Source: Physcomitrium patens (taxonomy: Eukaryota; Streptophyta; Bryopsida; Funariales; Funariaceae). Taken from it: a stretch of DNA of 64,000 nt. The stretch spans positions 11,027,065 to 11,091,064 of the forward strand of contig NC_037253.1 of NCBI RefSeq assembly GCF_000002425.4, written 5' to 3'. Below are positions 12,721-22,991 of the stretch, piece after piece; the stretch's first letter is position 1, and each line of letters opens with the position of its first letter. A program made the translations under genes and the position numbers. The notes beneath the pieces were generated by a model that made no database searches, was not told the origin of the DNA, and worked only from the letters and a program-made list of their open reading frames with translations.

Positions 12721-13455
12721 CTACTCTTCTTTATCCTTTTGAGACTTCTTGGAATCACTCATAGAGTCTTCTTCTTCATGTTCTTGGTCCAAATATTGAG
12801 GTAAGAATTCTTCAAGATCTTCTATTTGAAATCGCCCATCTCTTCTTTTGAAAGCCTTCACCCTCTTTCCTGCTATTGGAATTCTAATGATAGCTCTATC
12901 TAACTCACGTAAGTTATATGTGGCATTATCATGGACTATAACCACCACATATGGTCCAAACCATTTTTTTGTAAATTTCTTTACAGTACTATGTTGATGC
13001 TCAAGGCTGCTATCATAAACTAGAACCCAATCTCCAATCTCTATAGGTTTAGGCCTTAACCTATGAGTCTTATCAAACATCTCTTTATTTTTCAATCTTG
13101 CTTCCTTTAACCTCTCAATTGCAATTTGTAGGTCCTCAGGTAATCTTCTTAACTGTTGGATTCGAAGCTCTAATAACCTTTCTCTATTAATGTTATCTTT
13201 CCAAGACAAAAACATCCATGTAGGATAGGTTGCTTCAGCAGGCATTATAGGTTTTTGTCCTAGCATTAATTCCATAGGCATATAACCAGTGACAGTACTA
13301 TGAGTAGTTCTATCAGCCCATAAAGCAAATGGAAGCAGTTTAGGCCATTGAATTGATTTACCCTTATATGCCTTAACCAATGCATAAATGATTGGAGGAT
13401 GACCTCTTTCACTCTTTCCATTGGCTTCAGGATTATAAGAAGTAGTCAACTTCAA
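12721..13455 (-). CDS. Integrase, catalytic C-terminal half (element A)
   Basis: 244 codons. The N-terminal part reads YNPEANGKSERGH, which holds the third acidic residue (E) of the integrase D,D,E triad in the usual H/N-P-x-x-N-G-x-x-E-R setting. A linker with LPFALWADRTT and a C-terminal DNA-binding/GPY-like region follow (DWVLVYDS, KKWFGPYVVV). The tail is acidic and lysine-rich (about residues 215-244). It belongs to the preceding frame (13452-14042): the two are separated by a one-base frameshift in a T-run near 13460, and the listed start methionine is simply the first after the break. It would catalyse insertion of element cDNA into the genome. Confidence 0.8.
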   Translation of the reverse strand: MKLTTSYNPEANGKSERGHPPIIYALVKAYKGKSIQWPKLLPFALWADRTTHSTVTGYMPMELMLGQKPIMPAEATYPTWMFLSWKDNINRERLLELRIQQLRRLPEDLQIAIERLKEARLKNKEMFDKTHRLRPKPIEIGDWVLVYDSSLEHQHSTVKKFTKKWFGPYVVVIVHDNATYNLRELDRAIIRIPIAGKRVKAFKRRDGRFQIEDLEEFLPQYLDQEHEEEDSMSDSKKSQKDKEE

Positions 13456-14042
13456 TTGAACTCCGTATCTTTTGAAAAATCTCTTGCTTCTATGGCATCC
13501 AATTCTCCTCTATCAGCTCTCATCCTCCCAATATAGCCATATCTGCTGAAGATGTCTTCTAATATAAACCTGCATATTGCTTCTGTGGTCTTGGTTCTCA
13601 AAGCCCTTCTTTCAACATAGTTTGATAACTCTTCTCTTGCTAAAACCAAATATTTCATACCCCATAATCTTGAAGGCATAGCTACCAAATCAATTACCCA
13701 TTGAAAATGTATAGAAGGTGGATAAGTAGGATGTAATCCATCTCTATACCTAACCTTAGATTGTAGTTGGCACTCTGTGCATGAACTCACAAAGTCTTCT
13801 ACATCTTTGTATAAACCCTTCCACCAATACCTTTCTTTGATCTTAGTATATGTGGCCCAAACTCCTCTATGTCCTGCCCAAAGTGTATCATGATATTCTC
13901 TTAAAACCTTAATTTTAGTTTCAAGATCTCCTATAACTCTCAATGGGATTTTGTCACCTCTTTTTGGCCTCTTCCATAGAAATCCATCCCTGAGTATATA
14001 ACCATAGGATTGGTATCTAATATCTTTGAAGGTTTTGTCCAT
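13452..14042 (-). CDS. Integrase, zinc-binding and first core part (element A)
   Basis: 196 codons. The H-H-C-C zinc-binding domain is visible at about residues 50-92 (EYHDTLWAGHRG, then CTECQ). The catalytic core starts with the first aspartate in WVIDLVAMP and the second in MRADRGELDA. The frame ends in a premature stop just after SKDTEFN because of a one-base loss in a T-run; the next segment lies in another frame. An in-frame stop also separates it from the RT/RNase H frame upstream (14043-15473). In related elements these would form one polyprotein cut by the protease. Confidence 0.8.
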   Translation of the reverse strand: MDKTFKDIRYQSYGYILRDGFLWKRPKRGDKIPLRVIGDLETKIKVLREYHDTLWAGHRGVWATYTKIKERYWWKGLYKDVEDFVSSCTECQLQSKVRYRDGLHPTYPPSIHFQWVIDLVAMPSRLWGMKYLVLAREELSNYVERRALRTKTTEAICRFILEDIFSRYGYIGRMRADRGELDAIEARDFSKDTEFN

Positions 14043-15473
14043 CTACCCTTCTTGTTTTTTCATTGTGCTTAAATAAATTCCAACATCCTTCAACTTGCCT
14101 TCATACGTACCTTCATAGAAATTTTGAACCTTGTCACCAAAATCCATTCTACCAGTAGCAAATGAACTTCCATAATTCTTCTCTTCTTCATCTTCACCTC
14201 TTTCATATCCCATCATCTCTTCTTCAAATGTATATCTAGCTCTGGACAACATATCTGCCACCAAGTTCTCTTTACCAGTAATATGTACCAAAACAGGGTT
14301 TAATGTCCTTATATAGGCTATCCATCTTAGCATGGCAATATCTGGAGTAGTACAGTTAATTATCATTCTAAGTAATGGCAAACAATCTATTTCCAAAACC
14401 ATACTTGCTCCAATCAAATAATTCCTCTCAACCTTTAATGCTATAAGCACTCTCCAAAGCTCTCTTTTAACTTGTGGATAAGCCCTTTGTCTCTTTGTAA
14501 GAACCCTAGCTCCAAACCTTATAGCAAATCTTCTTCCTTCTACATCATTTTGTCCAATAGCCCATCCAATTGCTATAGGGCTTATATCCACTGTTACAAC
14601 TACTGGTCTTTCACATTGATAATCCACTTGTTTAAGCACAGGTGGTGAACTCAACATTTTTTTTAGATTTTCCATAGCTGTTTCTTGTTCTTCTTCCCAT
14701 ACAAATTTCTTACCCTTCCTTAATAACTTATATAGTGGCTCTGAGATATGGGCAAAGTGTGGCACCCAAATGTGATAGAATACATATGCTCCTAAAAACC
14801 CTCTGGCTTCTATAACATTTTTACAAGCCTTAATTCTAGATATAGGATCAATCTTATCAGGGTTTGGTTTCCTACCATACCTGCCACACATGCGCCCCAC
14901 CACTAGAATCTCATCAACTCCAAAGCTTGATTTCTCCAAAGATAACGTGAGATTAACTGACTCCAATCTTTCCAATATCTGAGCCACATCTTCAATATGT
15001 TTCTTCACAAACTTTCTACAACCTTCAAACTCCATAGTCTCATCCTTGTCTTCTTCTTTATCTCCTTTTATAGGTATATCATCTAGAAATGGAATGGTTT
15101 TCTGAGGCACAAATTCTTTTAATATTTGATTCATAGCATTTTGCATATGAGCCACTGAGTTGGTTGCACCTTGAGGTAGCGTACACATCCTCATTAAACC
15201 CAAAGGAGTCTTCATGGTAGTTAAATCTCTACTCTCTTTAGCCAATTGAAATTGGTCATATCCAGAATATAAGTCTACAATAGAATAAATGGCATGACCT
15301 GTAAATTGTTCAGCCACTTTATCTACTATGGGACCTGATCCCATATTTCGAATAGTCACCCTGTTTGCAAGTTGCATATCCTGAATAAACCTTAATGCCT
15401 TTGACTTCTTGGGTACTGTGAACCATCTATTAGAATAGGGAGCAATTGAAGGTTCCAAAATGTCCATCTTCAC
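14043..15473 (-). CDS. Reverse transcriptase and RNase H (element A)
   Basis: 476 codons. RT motifs in order: LEPSIAPYSNRWFTVPKK at the start, RFIQDMQLAN, the SIVDLYSGYDQF aspartate, LPQGATNS, and the catalytic FLDDIPIKG (FxDD form of YxDD) near residue 130. RNase H follows: first aspartate in VVVTVDISPIAIGWAIG, glutamate in VKRELWRVL, aspartate in LEIDCLPLL, and the last in HITGKENLVADMLSRARY. These are the catalytic residues expected for copying element RNA into DNA. It is in frame with the segment upstream (15480-16013) but separated by a stop codon, and ends at a stop before the integrase. Confidence 0.88.
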   Translation of the reverse strand: MKMDILEPSIAPYSNRWFTVPKKSKALRFIQDMQLANRVTIRNMGSGPIVDKVAEQFTGHAIYSIVDLYSGYDQFQLAKESRDLTTMKTPLGLMRMCTLPQGATNSVAHMQNAMNQILKEFVPQKTIPFLDDIPIKGDKEEDKDETMEFEGCRKFVKKHIEDVAQILERLESVNLTLSLEKSSFGVDEILVVGRMCGRYGRKPNPDKIDPISRIKACKNVIEARGFLGAYVFYHIWVPHFAHISEPLYKLLRKGKKFVWEEEQETAMENLKKMLSSPPVLKQVDYQCERPVVVTVDISPIAIGWAIGQNDVEGRRFAIRFGARVLTKRQRAYPQVKRELWRVLIALKVERNYLIGASMVLEIDCLPLLRMIINCTTPDIAMLRWIAYIRTLNPVLVHITGKENLVADMLSRARYTFEEEMMGYERGEDEEEKNYGSSFATGRMDFGDKVQNFYEGTYEGKLKDVGIYLSTMKKQEG

Positions 15474-15479
15474 CTTCTC

Positions 15480-16013
15480 TTATAATAATTCTATCAATTT
15501 TGGAAGTAAAGCTCTAGGCACAGGTATAGGCTTTAAATCCCATGGAACATGTGGCACTGTAAAGATTACCATACATACTATAATACTAGGATCCACACAT
15601 CCGATTTCATCAGGACTTAAGGCAAATGCCTTACCATGTCTAATAAGTATTTCTTGAAACATATCTTCCTCCGTTGATGTTAAGAAGTCACCCCCTCCAA
15701 TCTTCAACTTAGCTAATGATTCTTGTGTAAATTGATGTTCAATTCGACGCCTCTCTCTTAGACTTGGCTCCATAACTGCTTGTTTAATATGCTCCATATT
15801 ATCAACTAGTAATTGTGTAGCTACAGGCTTTACCTTTCTTGCCAAAGTTTTATATTTAGTTTGTACTCTAGCCTCATGCTTCAATCCATAGTTTGTAGCA
15901 AGTCCACCATTTGCTACCATCTTTTCTAATCTTTCATAAGTCCTTCTTGAATATATTTCTACTATAGCATCTCCATCTATGTTTATAGTCAGATTCTCCA
16001 AAACCTTTATCAA
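15480..16013 (-). CDS. Pol segment between protease and RT (element A)
   Basis: 177 codons leading into RT: EDMFQEILIRHGKAFALSPD and VPHVPWDLKPIPVPRALL are the typical lead-in to RT in this group (a pre-RT segment where the template approach and palm begin). The same frame continues into 14043-15473 after a single in-frame stop. Upstream, the reading is shifted relative to protease (16264-16857) and 250 bp of stop-rich sequence (16014-16263) intervenes. Confidence 0.7.
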   Translation of the reverse strand: MIKVLENLTINIDGDAIVEIYSRRTYERLEKMVANGGLATNYGLKHEARVQTKYKTLARKVKPVATQLLVDNMEHIKQAVMEPSLRERRRIEHQFTQESLAKLKIGGGDFLTSTEEDMFQEILIRHGKAFALSPDEIGCVDPSIIVCMVIFTVPHVPWDLKPIPVPRALLPKLIELL

Positions 16014-16263
16014 ATCATCTTACGAACCTATTTTTTCTATTACTCCAACTATGGCTTCATCACTTGAAACTAAATCCACTCTTTTTAAGTTCTTCTCTTG
16101 TTTCTTTACCCTTTTTTATTTATAGAATCTAAATCTTTAAACTTTTGAACACTCACAAATCCATTACTAGATAAGTTCAAAAATCCAAAACTCATACTAT
16201 CTACACTGGGGTTTGTAGATGAATCATTTGCACCCATGTGCCACCATCTTACAAGGGTGCTTT

Positions 16264-16857
16264 TTAGAAATCCACAAAGTTATTTCTTAGCTCCAAGGGC
16301 ATCCCTCTTAATTGTTCTCTGTGTCTCTCATGGATAGGTTTCACAGTAATAAATTGCACAGCTTTTCTCCCATCCCAACTCCGAATTCTGGCATAATGTG
16401 AACCATCATTCAAGACTCTAGTCTCCATTCTAGCAGCTGTAATATAAGGTTGACCAAGTATTACCGGATATGTAGCAGAGTTTTGCACAAAGAAATTTTG
16501 CTCCACTTCTACATCTCCAATTCTAGTCTTTACAGCTGGACAAGCTCCATGTAAAACACCTTGTTGATTGTTTGCAGCTTTGATTATCCAACCATGGTTG
16601 ATATCAATTGGCCACTTATTCTTCTCATATATCTTCCTTGACATGATGTTGATTTCAGATCCATGATCAACCAGGGCCAAAATTGGATCTTTAAAGTCCC
16701 CCAATCTCACATATGTTTCTGTAGTAGCTCTAGCCCAATAAGGAACTGAATAACTACTACTCTCTATTCCCTCATTTTCACATTTGGAGCAAGTATTAAC
16801 ACTTGCTTCTTGTGCATCCTTCCTTATCCCTATAAATCCCAAAGGTGTGCATTCCAC
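16264..16857 (-). CDS. Aspartic protease with DHG active site (element A)
   Basis: 197 codons. The active-site loop reads ALVDHGSEINIMS at about residues 61-73: D-H-G replaces the usual D-T/S-G of retroviral-type aspartic proteases. The DHGSEI form recurs, from memory, in related moss and fungal elements, so I read it as a family trait and not a defect. A hydrophobic YPVILGQPYI stretch near residue 130 fits the second conserved protease region. The frame is continuous with gag (16858-18471) apart from one in-frame TAA immediately upstream; the first codon is GTG, so this is part of a gag-protease polyprotein and not an independently started gene. Confidence 0.75.
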   Translation of the reverse strand: MECTPLGFIGIRKDAQEASVNTCSKCENEGIESSSYSVPYWARATTETYVRLGDFKDPILALVDHGSEINIMSRKIYEKNKWPIDINHGWIIKAANNQQGVLHGACPAVKTRIGDVEVEQNFFVQNSATYPVILGQPYITAARMETRVLNDGSHYARIRSWDGRKAVQFITVKPIHERHREQLRGMPLELRNNFVDF

Positions 16858-18678
16858 TTAATGCTCTCTTTTACCTTCAACATATTTAAATGAAACCTTG
16901 TTTTCCATATCAACCTTATTTCTAGTTTCAGACATTGCAAATTGTACAAATACCTGTCCTATCTCTTCTTCTTCATCCACAGTTACCCGAGTATCCAATG
17001 CCTCTACCATAATAGCTTCTGCTGTCATTTGCCTCTTCCTCTTTATCACATTGATGATTAATTCATGAAAATCCTTCTTGGCTATGCCTAGAGCCTCTCT
17101 TAGAGTGAATTCAATCTTTGCATCCAAGATCTTCTCCTCTAAAATACTCTTCATATCTGTAGATGATTCAATCTCAGATTGAAGTTTATAAGCAGGAGTT
17201 TTACCTTTAAGTTTGCTTGTATCTTCTTTCTCCTTTTCTTTGCCCTTCTCCCACCACTCTTTTGATAATGGTGCACTACCAGGATGAGTAGAAGAAGATA
17301 CCTTCTCAGTTTTTTGCTCCTTAGAAGCTTCTTTATTTCTTGGAGACCTCCTCTTATTTTCAGGCTCAATAACATCTTCTTCATGAATAGTTCTACCTCT
17401 TTTTTCTTCAACCATAGCATTATGCATATCATCATCATGCTTGTCTCCACACAAATATGCTTTAATGCTAATAGCATCAACTGGATCATTCCACCCAGTT
17501 TTCTTTCTGATAGCTTCAGCTCCCCTCATCATGACTCCTTTAGTTGGCAAAGAAACAGCCTTAACTCCCTTTTGTTCAACTGTAATAGAATAAGACTCAG
17601 CTCCTTTCCCTTTTATGGCACTATTCTTTGATGTTTGCTCCTCTACTAATTTTTTCATGCCACCCTTCCCAAAATTAGTCTTTAGAGGCTCATCTGACCC
17701 TGTGAGTCTTATCCTGCCCTCTTTGAAATATACAATACCATCCTTGATTGCAGCCTTATAGCTATCACACTCACCACGCTTATGGTTTGGATTGTCACAC
17801 CACATACATCTTTCTATAAATCCCTTTGAGCCTTCAATTATCTTTGATGAGCTTGCCATCTGGAATTTCTTCAATTCAGTCATTTCCACCTTCAAGTCCT
17901 GTATGCCCTTAATTAGGTCTTCAAGAGTACCATCCTTAACAGTCTTGATTCCGTTTTGAGGTGGCATTAGATTTTGAGATGCAGGCATTGGCTCCAACTT
18001 TGGTAATAATCCACGAGTCTTAATCTTTTGTTGCCTAGCCAAAAGCCCCACTGTCTCTTTTACTAGCTTTGATTCATTAATAAAACCACTCTCAGATGTC
18101 TTATCTGCTAGGTAAAAGAGTAGCTTATCCTCCAAATATTCATCAGCTGCTTGTAAAAACAATCCAGTCTTCCTTGTTTCCAAAAGCTCCCTCTCTTGTC
18201 GTGGTAACTGTCCAAACTTAGCCTCAAATTCCCTCATTAATTCATTGGGAGGCATTTGATTCCCTGGCCTTTGCTCAATCCAATCCAAAAAAGTTTTTTT
18301 TGTCATTCTTTCTGAATCCTCCTCAAAAAACTCATCTTTCAAGAGTTCTTCAAATTTCTTCCATGATATAGTCTCAGTATGCAACTCTTGCATCCTCTCT
18401 CTGATTTCTGGTATCACTGCCAAATCAAAGGTAGAAATCATCTTTACTTCTGAAACCTGATGCACTTCCATTTCACATGTATAAACCCTGAGGAACTAAG
18501 TGATGTTCCTCCCATCAAACCTCCCAACCTTATCCACCACTACTTGTAAAGCTTTGGTGGTATTCTTATCCTCTCCATGCACCTGTTGCCTTTCTTCCAT
18601 AAATTGAGCAAATGCCCTGAATAAATCATGAGCACCTACTCCACTTGGTAATCCAAACCCTGGAACTTGATCCCCCAT
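16858..18678 (-). CDS. Gag polyprotein (element A), with one in-frame stop
   Basis: About 606 codons read from ATG at 18676-18678, interrupted by one TAG at 18493-18495 after GRFDGRNIT. The N-terminal 60 codons start MGDQVPGFGLPSG. The capsid-like region includes RERMQELH, FLDWIEQRPG and FLQAADEYLEDKL. A CCHC-like knuckle follows (CMWCDNPNHKRGEC: C-x2-C-x4-H-x4-C). A charged lysine/glutamate linker and a KKDFHELIINVIKRKRQ segment come next. Gag assembles the particle in which reverse transcription occurs. Open frames on both strands at 17151-17631 are shadows of this gene. Confidence 0.82.
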
Positions 18679-18712
18679 TCTAACTTATTGAGAATTTTAG
18701 TGCCTTAAGGCT

Positions 18713-18730
18713 CTCTCAGTGGAAGCACCA
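18713..18730 (-). other. Probable primer-binding site of element A
   Basis: On the coding strand, TGGTGCTTCCACTGAGAG lies four bases inside the 5' LTR and begins with TGG, the complement of a tRNA CCA end. I cannot name the tRNA from memory. No self-complementarity to the LTR like that of families B and D was seen. Confidence 0.5.
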
Positions 18731-18734
18731 AATA

Positions 18735-19985
18735 TGTCGGGGTAGAGAGAGTTTGCCTCAAGAAAGCGCTGGGCTTCTGGCTGTCACTAAATACTCAATC
18801 AAGTTTGAAATATAAGGATAACAATTTTATATATATAAACTCCTATCCTTTGGGGCAATTACATCAATATACAAGCCTTAAAATCCAAAGAACACCAAAA
18901 TACTTGATAAGGTGTTATAAAAAACTTATATTTCCTTATGAGGAATTTTTCCTGAAGTTCAACAGCTCATAACTTACGATCTAACCGTCTAAACAACTCC
19001 AAATTTTACATGGAGTACTGATATATCTTTAGCAACTACCACACCAAAATTCAACCATAAATTCGTCTTGGATCTTGTGATATCTTGAAAACCCTAACTG
19101 CAGCTTCAAACCCTAGCTTTTTTACACCCGTGTACAACTTCCTTCATATCTCACAAAGTAATTATTCAAATACTATGAAACTTTGATCTAAAGCTTTTTA
19201 ACCCAATTATACACACTTGTAGAAATTTTGAGCCAAAAATTCGTCCAGAAACTCAAGATATGGCTTCACCCATAACTATTAACAAAACGATATACTTACT
19301 GCCTTCAAATTACAAGTGCTGTCTTCAACGCCTCATAACTCCTTCACCCAATCTTAGAATTCACTATATAGTAAGTAGAATGTGTAGCCGAGAAAATGCT
19401 CCCTCCAAATCCAGTCGCCGATCTTCCGTTGCTCTCCGTATTCGTATGTGATGCCCAAAAGAAGTGACAGTAGGTATGAAATTGACACCTTATCTTTGAA
19501 CATTCATATCTTTTCCATAAAAACTCGAAATCACACAAAATCTTCACCCAAATTATACCCAAAACCATAAACCTTCTGATCCTAGCCTCAAAAGCTCGAA
19601 TGGCCTCGAAAGAGGAACCCTAATTCCTAATATGGCCTCGGGCAGCCTCCTCAAAGCCCATTGGGCATGGTATTCGACCAATAGGGATGAAGTTCTTCAC
19701 CCCTTGCCTTCATCCAACCATGCCTTACTTTCATCCTTCCCAATAAGCCTCCTTCTAGTTATATTTTCATCTTTTAACTCCTCCCTTCCCTTAATCTTTA
19801 TACTAACTATCTAAATCCTATATAATATAAACTCTATGATCAAACTAGATTAACTTCCAAATAATTTTTCTTATTTCAATTCATTTTAAATTAACATACT
19901 AACTATTCTAACTCACATTAAGACTTATAAACATATTACATGTTTTCACTAATTTTTACATACTGTAAGTAATTACAGTACGACA
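18735..19985 (-). repeat. 5' LTR of element A
   Basis: 1251 bp, nearly identical to 11426-12676. Differences noticed include AGCGCTGGG for AGCACTTGG, TATCCTTTGGGG for TCTCCTTTGGAG, CTGCAGC for CTGTAGC, and AACCATAAAC for AATCATAAAC. Confidence 0.9.
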
Positions 19986-19999
19986 CCGCTATATCTTTG

Positions 20000-20560
20000 T
20001 GCCAAGGACAAGAACTCGATGAAAAAGTAATTCAGACAAGTGAGCCTTCACTCAAAGAAAGGTAACAAAATATAAATAAATAAGTATGTATATTGAAAGA
20101 GAAACTGAAATAGTTATTGCCAAAAGACAAGAAAACTAGAGACCCTTGAAATTAGATTGGAAGTAAGAAAGGAGTTGACAAGAGTGAAGAAGGCTTCATT
20201 CTTGTCTCTATATATACTATCTAACTAGAAGCTACGTGGACGCGTTTTATAGGACCTCCAATAAGTATTGACTTTGTAGGACACATGCCTTGACTTACAA
20301 GGCAAGTTTTTCTACGTGAGGGCCACATAGTTAGCTTGGTCTTCAAGCTAACAACATGTGTGGCACATGGCCAACTTGTTGACCACATTTCTAATCCAAA
20401 AAGTCAATTAAAGACACCTATAAAGTCAAAGCAATGTCTATAAAGCTTTTAAGAAGCTTCCATACTAAATACTATAGAATTAACTTATTTTTATCTACTT
20501 TTACTTACTTCTACTTATTTATATATGTAATTATTAGTTTACATGACTATGTCCGTGACA
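20000..20560 (-). repeat. 3' LTR of element B
   Basis: 561 bp, TGCCAAGGAC...CCGTGACA on the + strand. On the coding strand it contains GGAAGCTTCTTAAAAGC, then a TATATATA box (20208-20215), then ACTCTTGTCAA. The coding-strand polypurine tract (+ strand 20561-20580, TTACCCCCTCCTTCTAGGGA) abuts it. Confidence 0.85.
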
Positions 20561-21109
20561 TTACCCCCTCCTTCTAGGGACGAGTTCCATGAGGAGCGAT
20601 CATCATATGTTGAGAAAATCTATGATGCGACGAATTATATTCGCCACATACTCTGATCTTTGTTCTCTTCAAAGATAATTGATAGGGCCTCTCAACCATC
20701 GATAGTGTCCCATAGCAGGGCGGGAAGAGCACCCAGTAATTTGATCATTGTTGAGGCCTTCATAACTTCCTTCAAATAGAATATTTGGAACACCATCAAG
20801 AGTTGTTCCTACCTCTATTAAAATCACCATACATCGGGAGTCCCTTCCCAAGTCATGATACCAAACACATTCAATCTCGCCATCTATTCGAAGTAGAACA
20901 CATCGTTCTTAAAGATTTTCATCTCGATTACGTCATCTTGAAGGTTGTTACAATCCTAATGTCTCGTCTGGCAGTTCAACAAATGAAGGCTCTTGAGTCG
21001 AATCTGCTAGTTGTTGGTTCTCCATCTCTCGAGCATTACAACTACAAAGAAGCTATAAACAAGGATTGAAAGTAGAATGTTATCTTGTTTAGATGTTGTT
21101 TATTTTATA

Positions 21110-21660
21110 AAGAAGGTTTTCATCTTGATTTTGATGGATGTCGTCGATGAAAAGCCTCCACTGCCTTTGCTACATTTGCAAGATTCTTTACTAGCTCCCA
21201 TATGCATTCACTAATATCATATCAGGGCTAATAGATAAGATATTCTAATTTATTTTGGCATCGCCTTGAACCTAAGACTTCTTCTACTTCAAACTCTTCA
21301 TTATTGTCCACTTCTATAGAAGGAGGTGGAGCTTGTTGTCTTCTTGGTATGTCCATTGTCTTATATCGTTCAAGAAGAGACACATGGAATACTGGATGGA
21401 TTTTTATTGACTCCTGTAGATGTAAACGATATACGACTGGATTGATTTATATAAAAATAAAAAATGGTCCCAGCCTTTGATAGTCCAACTTATTACAAAG
21501 ACAAGTGATCTTGATATTACAACGAAGTAGCCATATCTTATCACCAGAGTGGAATGGTAGTTGTTTCTTTCGATAGACATCCACATTAACCTTTTGTTGT
21601 TCTTGAGCTTCTTTTAACTCCGCCTTCATCGTTACATGTAGCTCTAACAAATGAATCACC
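21110..21660 (-). pseudogene. Element B integrase C-terminus and chromodomain, broken
   Basis: The - strand frame at 21447-21662 ends the integrase with a DKIWLLRCNIK stretch (GDKVWLxxxNI in relatives). After a frame change, sequence at about 21118-21320 reads as a chromodomain: VEEVLGSRRCQNKLEYLIYW, YDISECIWEL and then an AFHRRHPSK end. The aromatic Y/W/W positions that hold methyl-lysine are recognisable. Integrase chromodomains target chromoviruses to marked chromatin. At least one frameshift and one stop interrupt it. Confidence 0.65.
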
Positions 21661-21710
21661 AAATCTTTCGTAGCAGGATTATCAACTTTTGAAAATTCAA
21701 AAGTATCAAG

Positions 21711-22526
21711 TCATGGATGATAACTATAATTAGTAAAGAAAGGTATATATTTTATAGAAGAATATATCATGTTATTGTAAGTAAACTTTGCCAATGGCAA
21801 AAAAATTATCCAATCATCTTGTTGGTAGTTATTGGTATATTTTAAATACTGCTCTAAAACTTGATGAACATGCTCCGTTTGTCTATCAGTTTGAGGATGG
21901 AATGCCAAAGATAGTTTTATATCCAATTTTAGAATCTTGAAAAGAGTCCGCCAAAATCTTGATACAAATTGAATTCTCCTATCTGATATAATATCCTTGG
22001 GTAATCCATGATAGCGATAGATATTGTCAAAAAAGAGCTTAGTTATTTCTTCACCTGTGATAGATTTTGTACATGGTACAAAATATGCCATCTTCGTAAA
22101 ACAATCTACTATCACAAATATAGAGTCATAAGAACTTGATATTGGAAGATCCGTGATGAAGTCTATAGAAATAGAAGACCATGGTTGTTTTGGAATGGAT
22201 AATGGCTGAAGAAGTCCAAAAGGTCGATGACGAGGAGTTTTTCATCTTCAAAAAATATCACATGATTGTACAAAATCTTTGACTGTCTTTTACATTTGAG
22301 GCCACCAAAAATCCTTAGATATCAGTTCCAAAGTCTTGTTGTATCCAAAATGTTCTACTGCTGGGAAGTCACGATGAGCTTGAAGAATACATAAACATGC
22401 TTCTCCTTTTGGAACATATAGGCGTCCTTCGAAATAGAGTAGGTTGTTCTTAAACTCAAATTTAGAGGCATCATGAGATTTAGAAGAATTATTCTTGATA
22501 TCATGAACAAGAGAGTCTGAAGACAT
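21711..22526 (-). pseudogene. Element B integrase, broken into two frames
   Basis: Frame 22290-22526 (78 codons) holds the zinc-binding region (HRDFPAVEHFGYNKTLEL, KDFWWPQM). Frame 21711-22115 (134 codons) holds the core: MIVDCFTKMAYFVPC (first aspartate), ISDRRIQFVSRFW (second; the usual DRGxQF reads DRRIQF), and SLAFHPQTDRQTEHVHQVLE (glutamate). It then reads YTNNYQQDDW and LAKFTYNN. Between the frames a stop-containing stretch covers the C-C pair. Confidence 0.7.
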
Positions 22527-22751
22527 ACTTAATTAGACTTACTTGAGAAAAGTTAAATCAACAGTCAATGTTGATTTTATTTCTCAAAGATGAAATTGCT
22601 CTAGCTTCAAAAAAATCATTTTTTATTGCTCAAAAGCTGCATCTCCTTCTTTTGGTGTAAGATAAGAATGTCTAGACAAAACATCGAACAAATCTTATTT
22701 TTTACTTGATCAATAAGTGATGATAAACTCGAATTTTGATAAAGACATACT

Positions 22752-22991
22752 CTAATAAGCTTGACGATAATTTAATATGAGTACTGACATGAAATACTCA
22801 AGATTCTTGTGATCCGTATACACAGTAATTGGATTGGAAGCGCCTTCTAAATAATGATGCCATTCTTGAAAAGAATCCATAATTGCAAGAAGTTCTTTGT
22901 CATGGATCTCATAATTGATTTTTGCTGCTGAGAATTTTTTTGAATGAAAGGCTACTGGATGAAGTTTTTCATCTTTTTCCATTTGTGACAA
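22752..22991 (-). pseudogene. Element B RNase H fragment
   Basis: 79 codons: [20 protein letters not shown] with the catalytic glutamate in [30 protein letters not shown] with the aspartate in TDHKNLEYF. It is the C-terminal end of RT in this element and degrades RNA in the RNA-DNA hybrid. Stops separate it from RT upstream and integrase downstream. Confidence 0.7.

Larger units (their letters stand above)
11426..19985 (-). mobile_element. Young Ty3/gypsy LTR retrotransposon A, full length
   Basis: 8560 bp with two 1251-bp LTRs that differ at only about seven positions in my reading, so insertion was recent. Order on the - strand: LTR (18735-19985), primer-binding site, gag (18678-16858), protease, RT/RNase H, integrase, polypurine tract, LTR (11426-12676). 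Flanks CTGC (11422-11425) and CCGC (19986-19989) fit a 4-bp target duplication with one C-to-T change. Gag and pol style resembles the moss and fungal elements with a DHGSEI protease motif. Five breaks interrupt the reading: in-frame stops in gag, at the gag/protease junction, before RT and before integrase, plus a one-base frameshift in the integrase core. This copy is probably non-autonomous. Confidence 0.88.

Noticed and set aside
17151..17631. Open frames of 112-115 codons on both strands
   Set aside because: Shadows of the gag frame of element A in a lysine/glutamate-rich region.
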